Assembly (NCBI RefSeq): GCF_040869045.1 | Contig: NC_090319.1 | Span: 347,738,302-347,802,301, forward strand | Direction of reading: 5' to 3' | Source of the DNA: Eurosta solidaginis | Taxonomy: Eukaryota; Arthropoda; Insecta; Diptera; Tephritidae | DNA length: 64,000 nt | In this document: positions 24,171 to 36,313 of the stretch, one piece after another | Layout of the letters: every line of letters starts with the position of its first letter | Position numbering within the stretch: the first letter of the stretch is position 1 | The notes under the pieces: model-generated | The model's database searches: none | Seen by the model: the letters and a program-made list of their open reading frames with translations, nothing else | What the model was told of the DNA's origin: nothing | Translations under genes and position numbers: made by a program

Positions 24171-25414
24171 TCCTACATATATGAGAATTTTTTAAAGTCA
24201 TAAGACAGTCTGCCGGAATATTCTTTTGAACTTAAAATTTTTGCTTGACATTTTTAAAAATAATTTGTAAGAAGACAAAGTACGCTGATGTTAGGTCTCC
24301 TAGGGTTAAGACAAACCAAAGCCAATTCTGCTAAATATGGCTTCATGTATTTATCGTTAACAATTGGAATAAAGAAGCTATGTACTGCTCTGTACAATAG
24401 CAAGTGCGGACATTGAACCCGTGAATCATTCAAAGTAACACCCTATTCACTACTTCTGGTGTAGACGTAAAATAAAACAATATTAAATGCAAAAGATATT
24501 TTACAAAGAATCATTTTTTTTTTTTTTTATTGTAATCCCAATATACTCGTGAGAGTACTCATTAAAGAGGACAAGAACTTTTTCGCATATGGGTACATGC
24601 ATATGTTATTCCTTATATTTGCATATGTATAAGTGTATATGTGAAAGTCCTTAAAAAGTGTGTGACCGAAAATAAAAATACAAAAATTAATTAAAAAGAA
24701 ACCCAAAAAAATGTAGCACAAAAAAACAAAAAACCATTCTTATGCCGCTTCATACATAATCTCTTATGTTGCTTACACTTCATACACATACAAATGCAAA
24801 CATTCACACCCCATCACTTTATATACACTTATACTTACATATGTAGGTATGTCAATATATCAGTAGTAGAGCAGCGAACAGACGGTATTGTTGTATGGTT
24901 TTTGTTATTGTGCAGTTGCACGTGCAAAGTCACCAAAGACGAGCGACTCGAGAGCAGAAATGTCTTCTTTTTACAATGCACAGCAACGCATCCAAAAGCG
25001 CCGCCACCCTCAACATCAGACAGACTCCACTCAATCCAGTGTAAATTTTGTGCTGATTTTGCATTTATATATGTTTGTGTGCACGTACGTACATGTAAAC
25101 CCTTTTGTGTACCTGTGTGTATGTGTGTCTTAATGTCTGACGTTTCATGTCTCAGGGGCTCAGCGCTGATGCAACCTTTTGCACCGTAGATCTAAGTATG
25201 GAACACCGCGCAGTGTAAAAAGGAGGAAAACGTACGCTGGCTTCGAGATGAGCACAATTTCATATTTTTGTCACTTATTTTATTTTAACTTTTTGTGTTT
25301 TATTGCGATTTTATGTTTATTTTATTTGTCATAGCGCTCACTCACACATAGTTGACATATACGCATGGCCACAAAAAAATGCTGCCTTATATCTATATGA
25401 CATTTTCAATCCTT
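24171..25414. other. Spacer with ATGTATGT/CACATA-rich DNA
   Basis: Simple-sequence-rich, with a T17 run near 24510. A 131-residue plus-strand frame at 24794-25189 is Cys/Val/Thr-rich because of GTGTGT-like repeats and has a competing frame; not a gene. Confidence 0.5.
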
Positions 25415-26200
25415 CAAAGATATCAAAAAATTACTTGGCGCAATTTACTTCCGAGGCTCTCCTCTGAAACCAAATATCTTGGCAGGATTCTCGACTCCAT
25501 ATTAAGCTGAAAAAGGAGCGTTAAGGTGAGATCAAAGAAAGCTCCGGAAGTAGGTGTGGTATCCTGCAAAAAGATTACCGGGAGCAACTGGGGACTACCC
25601 CGCATATAATCTATGGCATGTACAACAAAGTCATTCGGCCTATACTATACGGAGCTCTTGTAGCATGCCTGGGAATATTAGGCGTAGTGAGCAGAGAACC
25701 ACAGAAAAGGTTGAACGTAATTTTCACCTGATATCTATACAAGTTTTCGTGCAGGTTTAGGTCCAAAAGGGTTTCTACGCCTACGATATTAGATTACATG
25801 GCAAGAGGACGACTAAATGGGGCTATAGCTGATCTAACATCCGACACCGTCCACATCACGGTGATTATTGACTTGAGGGTGCAGAACAAAATACATCTTT
25901 TGAGATAGGAATGGAAGACGTGCCTGAACAGTGGCAGAGCCATAACAATCAAACATGAAAAAGGGAACTGGAGCTCGACTTTGTTGAAATCAGTTGTACC
26001 GACTTCTTGACTCATGCAGTGTCTTCCAGGCAGAGGTCTATGACATAGAGAGAGCAGCCAGACTGCTACAGCACAGTGAAATCTTGGGCATCAATGTAAC
26101 GATCTTTGCAGGCTGGCCGTCTTAAAGGCATTAGAACCGATAAAGTCGATAAGTTCCTTGTTGAGTTCTACTTGAAAGTAATCAGATTGGACGAATGAGC
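25415..26200 (+). pseudogene. Degenerate RNase-H-type LINE (RT thumb to RNase H)
   Basis: At 25466-25500 it reads TKYLGRILDSILS, the conserved K-Y-L-G-x-x-L-D segment after the RT fingers/palm. At 25585-25670, NWGLPRI, then IYGMYNKVIRPILYGALVA, is the thumb motif. At 26020-26100, CSVFQAEVYDIERAARLL is the RNase H segment around the second catalytic residue. Stops and frame changes are frequent. This gene order is typical of I/R1/LOA-type elements with an RNase H domain; I cannot separate these clades by eye. Confidence 0.7.
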
Positions 26201-26284
26201 CGCCACGCGACACTCATTGAGGGCATTCACAATGGACAGAAATGTTTTCGAGTGGATGTGTTGGAAATTCTCATGCTAATCATC

Positions 26285-26345
26285 TTTACACAACCTGCAA
26301 AGCAGATGAAATTGCACTGAGAAGCTATTCATGGCGCAATACGTT
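26285..26345 (-). mobile_element. SINE fragment (minus)
   Basis: GCAAAGCAGATGAAATTGCACTGAGAAGC... corresponds to the complement of SINE positions 17695-17745 (GAGTTTTCACTGAGAGC on the opposite strand). Only this central piece remains. Confidence 0.5.
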
Positions 26346-27099
26346 TTATCTATGTTTACTGACGCCAACGGCGAAAAGTAAGGCAGCCTTTAACAGGATA
26401 TGGCCTCCCTCCTCTTCCAATAGCACCACAGTCAACAGCCGAATACCTTTTTCATCTTACTTACTTAGTTGATTGGAGCTTAAGCGTTAAAACTGTTATG
26501 GCCGTCTAAAATGGGGCCCCAGTCGCTTTTTCGCCATGCTAACTGGCGTCATGTGGTGAAACCAAGGAAATTGAAATCGGTTTCCATTCAACGGATTGGC
26601 CGCCTTTCTCTGCCTGCTTTTTCATCGCAACGTGTTAATTAGAGTCTACCAAAAAATTACGATTATTTTCTTTCGCTATCACCAGACAGAGAATATGTCT
26701 TAACAAAAAATGTATCAGAGGAGGAGCTCTTTATTTTGAATTTAAGAGGTTCTCCACTGAATTTGAGGTTTTTCCATTTCAATTACACGGGAAGTGTGTT
26801 TTTTCCAACATCAAATTCTGCACAATTAAATTTACGGACCCAAATTCTTGCCGTCGTAAAAAGACCCCTCTGACACATTTTTTTTTTTCGACAGCGGAAA
26901 AAATCATTATTTTTTGTCATACCCTAGAGATTATACATTCCCACAATATGGGGTAGAAAAGGGTGGATACACTGCTATAACGCCTTCTGGGACAAAATGT
27001 CAATATTCTTCTGAATGCTTCGGATTTTGGTCTTCACCGTTGGGCGAGTTCTTGTGTTTTCCTGAATAATAAAGCATTTGGTATTTCGGAACCCCAGTA
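26346..27099. other. Spacer
   Basis: No motif recognised; part may be an upstream region of the LINE relic that follows. Confidence 0.45.
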
Positions 27100-27720
27100 T
27101 GCAGTTCTAAAAGAGCACATAAGCAATAAATTCAAAAATGGACATAACAATACATTTTTATGTGACTTATAATCCCGAAATAGTTCCCGGAAGTGATTCT
27201 TGCCAATTAATGCTACTTTGAACTAAGTAGGCAATTGAAAAGTGAAGTCGTTTTTCGGCAAACAAGCATCATGCTCAACAAAGCCCTTATCGTATCCGTT
27301 CTATAAAGTGCAGAAGCATTGACACAGACAACATCTGACGAAGTGGCTCTGAGAGTTTTCGCGAGAAAATTTCTTTAAAAGACTTAAGCAGCTTTACACT
27401 TTGGCGGCAGCAGCTGTCGAAGACGATTTAATGATGGGCTGAATGAGCTTTATGCAGACATCATCATATTTCAGTGAATAATAACACAGCGTAGCCGGCT
27501 AAGCATAATATGAAGATCAAAGATGATGTTCCGGCCAATAAGATATTCTTTTCGGAACCCTCCTACGTAAGCGGAGGAAGGCAGGGCCCAAACTCCGCTG
27601 TAAAACGATTTAAATTTCTTTGGCATTACCAGTTGGCGGTAGTTTGCTCAAGAAGAAGCACGACATTTTGAACAGATAAAACCATCCAAACAGCTAAGCT
27701 CTAGTTAAGCCCGGAAACAT
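27100..27720 (+). pseudogene. LINE relic, C-terminal RT region of another clade
   Basis: At 27270-27370 the frame gives LNKALIVSVL, stop, then SAEALTQTTSDEVALRVFARKFL, which matches the K-x-L-I-x-x-V-L..G-A-E-A-W-T..F-E-R-K-x-L segment common in endonuclease-type LINEs. At about 27405-27460, RRRFNDGLNELYAD follows, and at 27570-27660 comes a G-G-R-x-G-P..L-A-V-V-C-S-R-R tail, reminiscent of the W-R-x-x-A-Q-x-R motif. Many stops. Confidence 0.6.
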
Positions 27721-27844
27721 CTCAAAGAAACTTGCGCTATTTAAAACAAATTCTCTAAATTGTTTCCCAAAACAGTGTTGAAATTATCCCAATAAGATTT
27801 CGATTCAGAAGTCATACCCTGGAATGATTAAAATTATTTCGAAA

Positions 27845-29935
27845 CAAGTAAGGAAGGCTAAGTTCGGGTGTAACCGAACATTACATACTCAGCTGAGAGC
27901 TTTGGATACTAAATAAGGGAAAATCACCAATAAGGGAAAATGAACCCAGGGTAACCATGGAATGTGTTTGTATGACATCGACATCAAATGGAAGGTATTA
28001 AAGAGTATTTTATAATGGAGTGGGCCATAGTTCTATAGGTGAACGACTTTTCGAGATATCACCATAAAGGTGAACCAGAGGTGACTCTAGAATTTGTTTG
28101 TACGATATGGGAATCAAATGAGAGGTGTTAATGAGTATTTTAAAAGAGTTCTATAGGTGAACGCCTTTTCGAGATATCGCCATAAAGGTGGACCAGAGGT
28201 GACTCTAGAATGCGTTTGTAGGATATGGGAATCAAATGAGAGGTGTTAATGAGTATTTTAAACGGGAGTGGGCCTTAGTTCAATAGGTGGACGCCTTTTC
28301 GCGATATCGCCATAAAGTTGGACCAGGGTGACTCTAGAATTTGTTTGTACGATATGGGAATCAAATGAGAGGTGTTAATGAGTATTTTAAAAGAGTTCTA
28401 TAGGTGAACGCCTTTTCGAGATATCGCCATAAAGGTGGAGCAGAGGTGAATCTAGAATGCGTTTGTACGATATGGGTATCAAATGAGAGATGTTAATGAG
28501 TATTTTAAAAGAGTTCTATAGGTGAACGCCTTTTCGAGATATGGCCATAAAGGTGGACCAGCGGTGACTTTAGAATGAGTTTGTAGGATATGGGTATCAA
28601 ATTAAAGGTATTAATGAGGATTTTAAAATGGGGTGGCGCTTAGTTGTATATGTGAAGGCGTTTTCGAGATATCGAACAAAAAGTGGACCAGGATGACCCA
28701 GAACATCATCTGTCGGGTACCGCTAATTTATTTGTATATGTAATACCACGAAGGGTATTCCTGCCAAGATTCCAAGGGCCTTTGATTTCGCCCTGCAGAA
28801 CTTTTTCATTTTCTTCTACTTAATATGATAGGTGTCACACCCATTCTACAAAGTTTTTTCTAAAGTTATATTTTTTGTCAATAAACTAATCCAATTACCA
28901 TGTTTCATCCCTTTTTTCGTATTTGGTATATAATTATGGCATTTTTTTCATTTTTCGTAATTTTCGATATCGAAAAAGTGGGCGTGGTCATAGTCGGATT
29001 TCGGCCATTTTTTACACCAATACAAAGTGAGTTCAGATAAGTATTTGAACTGAGTTTAGGAAAGATATATCGATTTTTGCTCAAGTTATCGTGTTAACGG
29101 CCGAGCGGAAGGACAGACGGTAGACTGTGTATAAAAACAGGGCGTGGTTTCAACAGATTTTGACCATTTTAACAGAAAATAGTTACCGTCGTAGAATCTA
29201 TGCTCCTACCAAATTTCAAGTGGATCGGTAAATTTTTGTTCGACTTATGGCGTTAAAGGTATTCTAGACTTATTAAATGAAAAAGGGCGGAACCACGCCC
29301 ATTTTGAAATTTTCTTTTATTTGTTTATCTTTTTGCAACATATCATTACTGGAGTTAAATGTTGCCATAATTTACTTATATACTCTAAAGATATTAAATT
29401 TTTTGTTAAAATTTGACCTTAAAAAACATTTTTGTTTTTTAAGTGAGCGTTATTTAGCACATATATAGTAATAGGATTATGTTTAGTATAGTAATAGGAG
29501 TAATGTTCCTGCCAAATTTCATCACGATATCTTCAACAAATGCCAAATTACAGATTGCAAAACTTTTAAATTACCTTCTTTTACCAAGTTTCATCACTTT
29601 ATCCGTTTTTGGTAATGAATTATAGTACTTTTTCGGTTTTTCGAAATTTTCGATATCGAAAAAGTGGGCGTGGTTGTACTCCGATTTCGTTCATTTTAAA
29701 TAGCGATCTGAGATGAGCCCAGGAACCTACGTACCAAATTTCATCAAGATACCTCAAAATTTACTCAAGTTATCGTGTTAGCGGGCAGACGGACATGGTT
29801 CAAACAAATTTTTTTTGGATACTGATGATTTTGATATATGGAAGTCTATATCTAACTCGATTCCTTTATACCTGTACAACCAACCGTTATCCAATCAAAG
29901 TTAATACACTCTGTGTGCAAAGCACGCTAAGTATA
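27845..29935 (-). mobile_element. Large non-coding repeat, copy C (minus)
   Basis: It begins CAAGTAAGGAAGGCTAAG, with the hairpin GTTCGGGTGTAACCGAAC and TACTCAGCTGAGAGC. It ends ACACTCTGTGTGCAAAGCAC then GCTAAGTATA, where the 5' word is decayed compared with copy D. A short satellite array (about 28020-28620) and the same ACCACGCCCA modules (complement GTGGGCGTGGT) lie between. Length 2.09 kb. The 63-residue frame at 29277 is module sequence. Confidence 0.7.
27960..28660 (-). repeat. Satellite monomers in copy C
   Basis: Five to six monomers marked by GTGACTCTAGAAT and GTTTGTACGATATGGG. Several share one internal deletion (TTTTAAAAGAGTTCTATAG), so they were amplified from one shortened monomer. 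Confidence 0.85.
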
Positions 29936-30665
29936 AAAAGTCTCAGTGCTGCCGTCTAATAATTTAGTTTTGCACGCACCATTTTTTGGTGTCGATTATG
30001 CACGGCCGTTTATGTAAGCTATTGAAGAACGTTGCAATCCCAAATCCTACATCGCAGTTGCTGCAACTGAACTCATGTTTAGGAATGTATTTTCTTTTTA
30101 TATTTTAATTTCTTTCTAATGATTTTCAAAACAGGGTGTTCAGCCTGCAAAATTAGTTCATGCTTCAAAATCAGCAGAGAATAAACTTCTGGATTGCTCA
30201 AGATTTGTTCCCAAGTTCTGTTAAGGGAAAACAAATCCTCGTACTAATTGTGCGGTCTAAAAAAACTAAAAATGTATAAGTTGTTTGAATGAGTACTTAA
30301 GATGTCGATTTGAACTACCGTGTTAACAGAGGTTAAGGGTCTCAGATTAATTTTTGCAAAAAAAGGTCCCCACCGGCAAAAGCGAGCAAATATTTCCATT
30401 ATTTTTCTGGCATAATAAAAAATTTGCGTCATGCTCCTTTTAGTTTTCCCCACAAATTGGCAAGATGGGGCCTATGTATATTAGACTGGGTTGATTTATT
30501 AACCGATATCGCGCCATCGATTTTGGGATAGAATTTGGGCTCAGGAAAAAAGTTCCACTACGCATATACAAAAAAATAATTTTCGAGCCTGCGAAATTTC
30601 ATTTGTTTGACTTTTTTTGACTTTGATTTTTAAGGTTTTTTTCATAACCTACTAAAAAATTTTCA
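29936..30665. other. Spacer
   Basis: Nothing is recognised. TTTTTTGACTTTGATTTTTAAG-type AT-rich sequence precedes the LINE. Confidence 0.5.
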
Positions 30666-30981
30666 TATGTATAACCTGTCCGGAAGTTGATGTATGGAGG
30701 ATGATGAGGTGGAATCACCAAATCACTTTATGATTGATTGCCCAGCTTTTGCCAGAACTAGGCGAAAGTACTTCGGTCGCGACTCACTTGGATCTCCTAA
30801 GGATTTATCCAAAGTTGAGATCGGTATCATTCGGAGCTTTATCGTTGCTACCCAACGATTCTCTAAGTAGCTAGATCTAAGTCACCGTTATTTTTGGTGT
30901 ATGTGGTATCACAACGGACCTTCGTGTTGTCCAAGTGAGCTATCCTTATCAGGGCAGCTACCACCTAACCTAACCTAACCA
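30666..30981 (+). pseudogene. 5'-truncated LINE with TAACC tail
   Basis: The open frame CMEDDEVESPNHFMIDC, then PAFARTRRKYFG, continues to a TAG at 30868-30870. It carries the C-x..H-x4-C type zinc-binding end of RNase-H-type LINEs (around 30690-30740). After about 110 bases of 3' UTR the copy ends in CCACCTAACCTAACCTAACC. Only the last 200 coding bases are present, with one upstream stop, so it is a 5'-truncated insertion. It directly abuts the LINE that begins at 30982. Confidence 0.75.
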
Positions 30982-32890
30982 TATGTGGCCCTACATTTTG
31001 GAACATAATTTTAGATAGCCAATTTACCATGCAACTACCAAATGGATGCCAAATTCAAGCATTTGCCGATGATGTGCTCCTTACCGTGGACGCAAAAACA
31101 CGCGCGTAGCTCGAATGTATAGCTAATGCTGCTTTATGCCAAATACATAAATGGGGAAACGATGTCAAACTACAATTTGGTGATGATAAAACGAAGGCAA
31201 TAGCGCTTACACAAAAATCTAGAACAGCAAAAATTTACTTAAATGGAACTAACTTGCCGTTCGTAGAGTCTATAAAACTTCTCGGAGTTATAATAGATAA
31301 CAATTTAAATTTTATCAGCCATGCACGCTATATCATTGGAAAAACGCAACGAATTTTTAATAATATATGCAAATATGTGAGACATACATGGGGAATGCAT
31401 GCCGAAAATGTTGCGATAATATACAGACAAGTTGTCGAGCCCATGATTACTTACGCATCAAGTGTCTGGGGAGGAGCAACTAACTACTATTGCGTCCGTA
31501 AGCTTCTCCGATCTTTTCAAAGAAGTTTTGCTATAAGAGCGATACGTGGCTTTCACACTGTGTCCGCAACTTCTGCACTAGCACTAGCTGCGTTCACGCC
31601 ACTCCATCTTAAAGTTGCAGAAATAAGCAAAGTACACGAGGTCAGAAAACAAGGCGGAAAACCTGGGTTACCAGTAGAAGTTGATTTAGATAGAGATATA
31701 CATCCGAAAGACTTGCTACACCCAGCCGATCGGCAAACCATTGAATATAGCAAAAGCAGTAGACAGGTCGAAATTGATAGCTTAATAGCACATCGTACCA
31801 CACAGATCTTTACAGACGGAAGCAAACTAGAAACGGGAGAATGCGGATCGGCCTTTGTTATCATCCATCCAGATAGAACTTCTGAAAAAGAAATATTTAA
31901 GCTTCACAATGTATGCAGCGTGTTCCAAGCTGAAGCGTATGCAATCGATTCTGCGCTATTCTGGGCTCACAGGTACTTGGCAACACAAAACCTACACATT
32001 TTTAGTGATAGCCAATCATGTCTTGAAGCTATCAAAAATAGAAGCAGTACGACGCCATTAATACCGTCAATACATAAGCGGTTGTTCTTTCTACGTCAAA
32101 AAAAAACCAAATTAAGTTCTCTTGGGTAAAAGCTCATACTGGTATCGACGGAAATGAGCGAGCAGATAAAGCAGCCAAGGAAGCGGCAGGTCTGACAACA
32201 AGTCCAATGAGCTATACTAAAGCAATTATACAACAAGAAACGCAAGAAGCATGGCGTCGTAAATACACAGATGAATCGACAGGCAGTACCACAAAAATAT
32301 TCTTCCAGGCACCAAAAGAAGCAGAGATATATAGTGAAAGATTTGGAATTTCATTCGAAATGACGCAGTGCTTAACTGGTCACAGTTTCTGCAAAGCCTA
32401 CTTGAAGCGCTTCCATATTATTGATACAGACTTATGTCCATGCAACGAAGGAGAAGCACAGTCAATTAGTCACTTAATCTACTCGTGTCCCAGGTACCAA
32501 AATGCGAAAAGAATTCATGAAACCCTTTGCAAGGAGCTCAACATACAACCATACAACATAATAGATATTTCACGGAATCAAGAATTGATCGAGTCTTTCA
32601 AGAACTTTATTAGTAATATATTTAGTACACTAAAAATCTTTAATTCATTGCAATAAAAAATATTCATTACTGTATGCTAAGTTAAATACCTCAAATTTAA
32701 ACTCACGTCTGTATCCAGTTGCAGACAGTATTGTTTCATAAAATCATATCACCAACTATACTCACATGCATGTATATATTAAGTTATAATAATTTTAAAT
32801 TCAAGTTATGTACATGAAATGATACAAGAAAAGAAATAATACATTTTCTCGAAGCGCGGCTAGCGTGTAGAGACCTAAGGAAAAAACCTA
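30982..32890 (+). mobile_element. 5'-truncated RNase-H-type LINE, fairly young
   Basis: The element starts inside the RT (GPTFWNIILDSQ at 30987) and runs through the RT active site, thumb and RNase H to a zinc-like C-terminus, then an AT-rich 3' UTR. The 3' end is placed near 32890 (CCTAATCTAACAAAGCCTAA) with doubt. Long open frames with few lesions make it the best preserved LINE in the window. No target-site duplication was found. Confidence 0.7.
30987..32656 (+). pseudogene. LINE ORF2 C-terminal half: RT, RNase H, zinc end
   Basis: RT: GPTFWN at 30987, IQAFADDVLLTV around 31050-31085 (catalytic A-D-D), then K-L-L-G-V-I-I-D-N-N-L-N-F at about 31275-31310 and IYRQVVEPMITYASSVWGG (thumb) near 31420-31475. 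RNase H: FTDGSK near 31810, VFQAEAYAIDSA near 31920, IFSDSQSCLEAI near 32000, then VKAHTGIDGNERAD near 32125-32170. C-terminal CPCNEGEAQSISHLIYSC near 32435-32490. Lesions: a TAG at 31107-31109 in the RT frame, and a frame change at a run of nine A's (32098-32106) in the RNase H. Everything upstream of the RT palm is missing. The order fits I/R1/LOA-type LINEs. Confidence 0.85.
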
Positions 32891-33024
32891 ATCTAACAAA
32901 GCCTAACCCTGTCCTACCCTTCAGAAACTGCAACCGCAAACGTTTTAGCGGACATTTTTGGGTCAGACAGGGTATACATATGAAAATTTATTTTTCCTTT
33001 CGCCCATAAAAATCGACCCGGGTT

Positions 33025-33490
33025 AATGTACATGTTTTATGCCGACTCCGAACGTCATCTGCAGGGTAGATGAATTTCCACTGAGATGCTTTTCATGTGA
33101 GAATTTCACTCGGAGTGTTTACCAAATCATCCCGATTAGAAAAGCTTCTTTCAATTGTTTTTGTTTTATCGGCCTAATGTTAAGGAATTCCTGGTTCGAA
33201 TTCGAGCTTAAGACCTTAATAATAAGTTTTATGATAATTTGTTTTTTAATTTTTCTATAATTGAAAATTTACTATTTTTTTTAATTCTTTCTTCTATTCT
33301 CAATAAAAAATTGATGTTTCAATTATAAAAAAATTAAAAAAAAAAAAACAATAATTATCACCAAAAATTATTGTTCTGGCCTAGGACTCGAATTCGAGCC
33401 TGAAACATTTTTTTCTAATTGAAAAAGCGTGTTCCTTATTTTTCGATGTTTCTTTGCTCTGGAGTTGAACTTACGATGCGGAATGACCCT
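33025..33490 (-). mobile_element. Mosaic of SINE fragments (minus)
   Basis: 33025-33145 (CATGTTTTATGCCGACTCCG, then ACTCGGAGTGTTTACCAAATC) is the complement of the SINE body, and 33412-33475 (TTCTAATTGAAAAAGCGTG, TTGCTCTGGAGTTGAAC) is the complement of its 5' half. Between them are AT-rich sequence and two GACTCGAATTCGAGC/GGTTCGAATTCGAGC words that resemble decayed B boxes. At least two broken copies are likely. Confidence 0.6.
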
Positions 33491-34129
33491 GTATAAACAT
33501 CCATAAACACTTCCCTATGTATGTGTGTGATTATATTCCAGTCTGGGGCATTTAGAAAATCATGCATATTCATCCTGCTTGAACAAAGACTCATCCTTAT
33601 AATTATGCATATCATATAAATAAGTCTCAATATCGGCAGTATTAACGAGTATATGCATTACCCACTAGAGTATTAACCAAGGAGGAAGAAAGAGGCATTA
33701 CAATGAAATATACATTTTTGTTTTATTTTATTTTTTCAATCAATTGATAAAAAATATTGTACTTTAATCTTTTATATGAGCGATATTTTGCTTCGAAACT
33801 GATTTGTAACATATACATATGTATAAACGTATGTATTAGATCGTACATATGAAGTATTACATTTAAGGAGACTATCTTCATTTTACTTCCTTTATTTGAG
33901 TCATTTTTTATGTTTGCCCGTAATTTCAATACATCTTCCAATCGTTTTTAAGCAACACACTTCAGAATCCAATGAAAATGCAACATCAGGAAAAAACTTT
34001 CGCTAGGTGGGGCAGTGATCTAGATATTTAAAATTCATAAAAATTTTGAAAATTTGCTTTCGTTTTGAGTAACTTTTCGATAACTTAGAGATCTTAAATT
34101 TTGAATATATGTATATAGTTATATAAAAT
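33491..34129. other. Spacer
   Basis: CATATGTATA-rich DNA; no gene recognised. Confidence 0.5.
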
Positions 34130-34690
34130 GCAACAAACTAAATGAGATACACACTGGCAGAAACAATAGGTCTGTCAAAACACTGTTCTCAGAACTGCTG
34201 CGGGTTATCTTCTTATTTTCACAGAACACCGTGAGGCGAGAGTACTCCCCACTAGAGAGAAAAATGAAATACTGAACAAACAGTTTCTGTAGAGCACCCA
34301 GAAAGCTGGGCATCCCAACAGATCTCTGATTGAAGAGGCTCCGCCTCCGAGGGACTTAGGAATTCATCATCACAAACATTTTGAGGAAATGCGGCACTTG
34401 ATAATTCACCTCTGTTTTAAAGTCAAATACCCTAAACTTTAACTCAACTTGGATCAGGTTACTGTAAAAGGTTAACCGGACATACATAATGTATGTCTTG
34501 CTTGCAACGTGTCCCCACATGACACCAACCATCTTCTAAATTACAATGTACTACCAATGCCTCTAACATTCTTTTCTCTCTGGTCCAATTCTGTTGAATC
34601 TGCAACTTTCCTCGGACTCCTTGATGACAGTTAATGAGTGATCGCACCTATTGGATGGGCGAAGCACTGCTACAACAACAACACCATATA
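34130..34690 (+). pseudogene. Jockey-like LINE 3' relic
   Basis: ACTGTTCTCAGAACTGCTGC (L-R-T-A segment), ACACCGTGAGGCGAGAGTAC, AATGAAATACTGAACAAACAGTT (N-E-M-L-N-K-Q-F) and TGTCTTGCTTGCAACGTGTC (Cys-rich tail) appear in the same order as at 5500-5930. It ends in GCGAAGCACTGCTACAACAAC. Broken frames. Confidence 0.7.
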
Positions 34691-35619
34691 AAACGCAATA
34701 CTGAAGAAAAAAGTCTACCATATAGAGCGGCTATCGACATATTTCGAGATCTTTAAAAAATTCATATCGAAAGGGTAAAATCTTGTAATCGGGTTTTCAG
34801 TAACTTATCTTTCAATGAAAAACTTCAGACCTTACACTGAACTCAATAATATCTGCTAGTTGTGCACGAATCGAGATGATTAAGAAATTTCATATTTCAT
34901 ACGACATTTAAATTCCTTGAGAGATAGAGGTTTGGAGTTTTAAACATATTTAAGAGGCCAAACAGAATAGGTAATACAATCGCGGAAAGAAAAGTCGTAC
35001 AGAAGGGGAAGGCTTGTCAATTACCTACAAACTTAAAACTTAAAACCTAATTGAAAGCAATAGAACAAGGCAACAAAAGTGAAGAAAAGATCTGCTAGGT
35101 AGCGGACGGATAAAAACAAAATAATCAGTACGATACTTAGAATCCTGCGATAGATTTTTATGCAGCTTCCAGGTAAGCCTGCGACTCAAAATTTTAAACA
35201 TTTCAGAGGCCGAAAGCAGTAGTTTACCTATAACAAAAAGTTCCGCTAGAGGACGAATTTAAACCAAATTAGTCAATGTAAATGCAAACTGAAGCTAACT
35301 TTTGAATGGCTGAATTTTGATGAAGTTATATGAACATATGCTATATATCATACAAATTAAGATTATATTTTATCCTCCAATTACATTTAAAAAGAATAAA
35401 CTTAGCAAAAAATCATATATATTTTTGTAGATCGTTCAGCTCTGACTATATCAATGAGAAAAATTTTTATTTTTATTTGGTTCACCCTAATATGTATTAA
35501 TGTATCAAGTTTTATTTATTTAAGTTTTTCTGAAGTTTGTTTTTTTTTTTTACTTAATTACAAATGATTACTAGGAAGTTGCAAGTACCGGGATTATTCA
35601 GCTAAATGAACTAGCTTCT
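34691..35619. other. Spacer
   Basis: No gene, repeat or RNA recognised. Confidence 0.5.
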
Positions 35620-36060
35620 TGATTTACCATAGTAGTGATGTGAGTACCCAGTGTACCCGAAAACTGTATTGTTGATGAACTAGCAAGAAAAGCCAGTTTT
35701 CATACTAAGCCAGTTAAATTATATTACTCCTCCTATTGCTTTTGGCAAACAGTGGCTCATGTCTGTATTTACCGAGAAAGCCAGCGTCAGATGGGCTCTG
35801 GAACCCACCTGTGAGGTGTATCGACACACCTTTCCTCGCATATATGAGAGTCGTTTTGGGCCCAGTTATAAGAATATTAACGGGACACTGATGAGAGTAC
35901 ACGACAAACGCACGAGAGTCCCAATGAAAACTTTTGTCGAAGCTCTAAGGATGAGGGTGAAATAGAAGGGCTGAACATTTACTCTACAGATGCCTAGTAC
36001 TTGCCAGAACGCAAATGGAATGTGTGAACATGCACATTATCAGCTGTTTAATGGAGGTTG
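35620..36060 (+). pseudogene. LINE relic, RNase H C-terminus
   Basis: At 35660-35715 one frame gives ENCIVDELARKASFHTKPVK, the G-N-x-x-A-D-E-L-A-R end of a LINE RNase H. Downstream coding is unreadable but continues as LINE-like sequence (CTGCACTTTATC...). Short and mutated. Confidence 0.5.
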
Positions 36061-36313
36061 GCTAAGCTGAAATTGAAGGTAGTCCACGCTGCACTAGACA
36101 GAAGAATTGGTCAAATTTTTCGCAGATATAAAAGAGGGCTGCTGTCTCATTCAGTGCTATCAGCTGAGCTAAATGTGCACCTCGACTTTTTTGGGGTCTT
36201 ACACTCAGAACATTCGGAATTGGAATTCGTTGTTAAGAATGTTATGGTCTACAACTTTTTAAGGACCAAAAAATTAGAAAAGCCTTAGTAAAGGAGACTC
36301 CTTCATAGTTCGA

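Noticed and set aside
24794..25189. 131-residue plus-strand frame
   Set aside because: Built on TGTGTG/CATATA-type simple sequence, with a competing overlapping frame and no domain.
30960..30981. Telomeric repeat (TTAGG)n
   Set aside because: Only about three units, directly behind a LINE 3' UTR; the simplest reading is the LINE's own tail.
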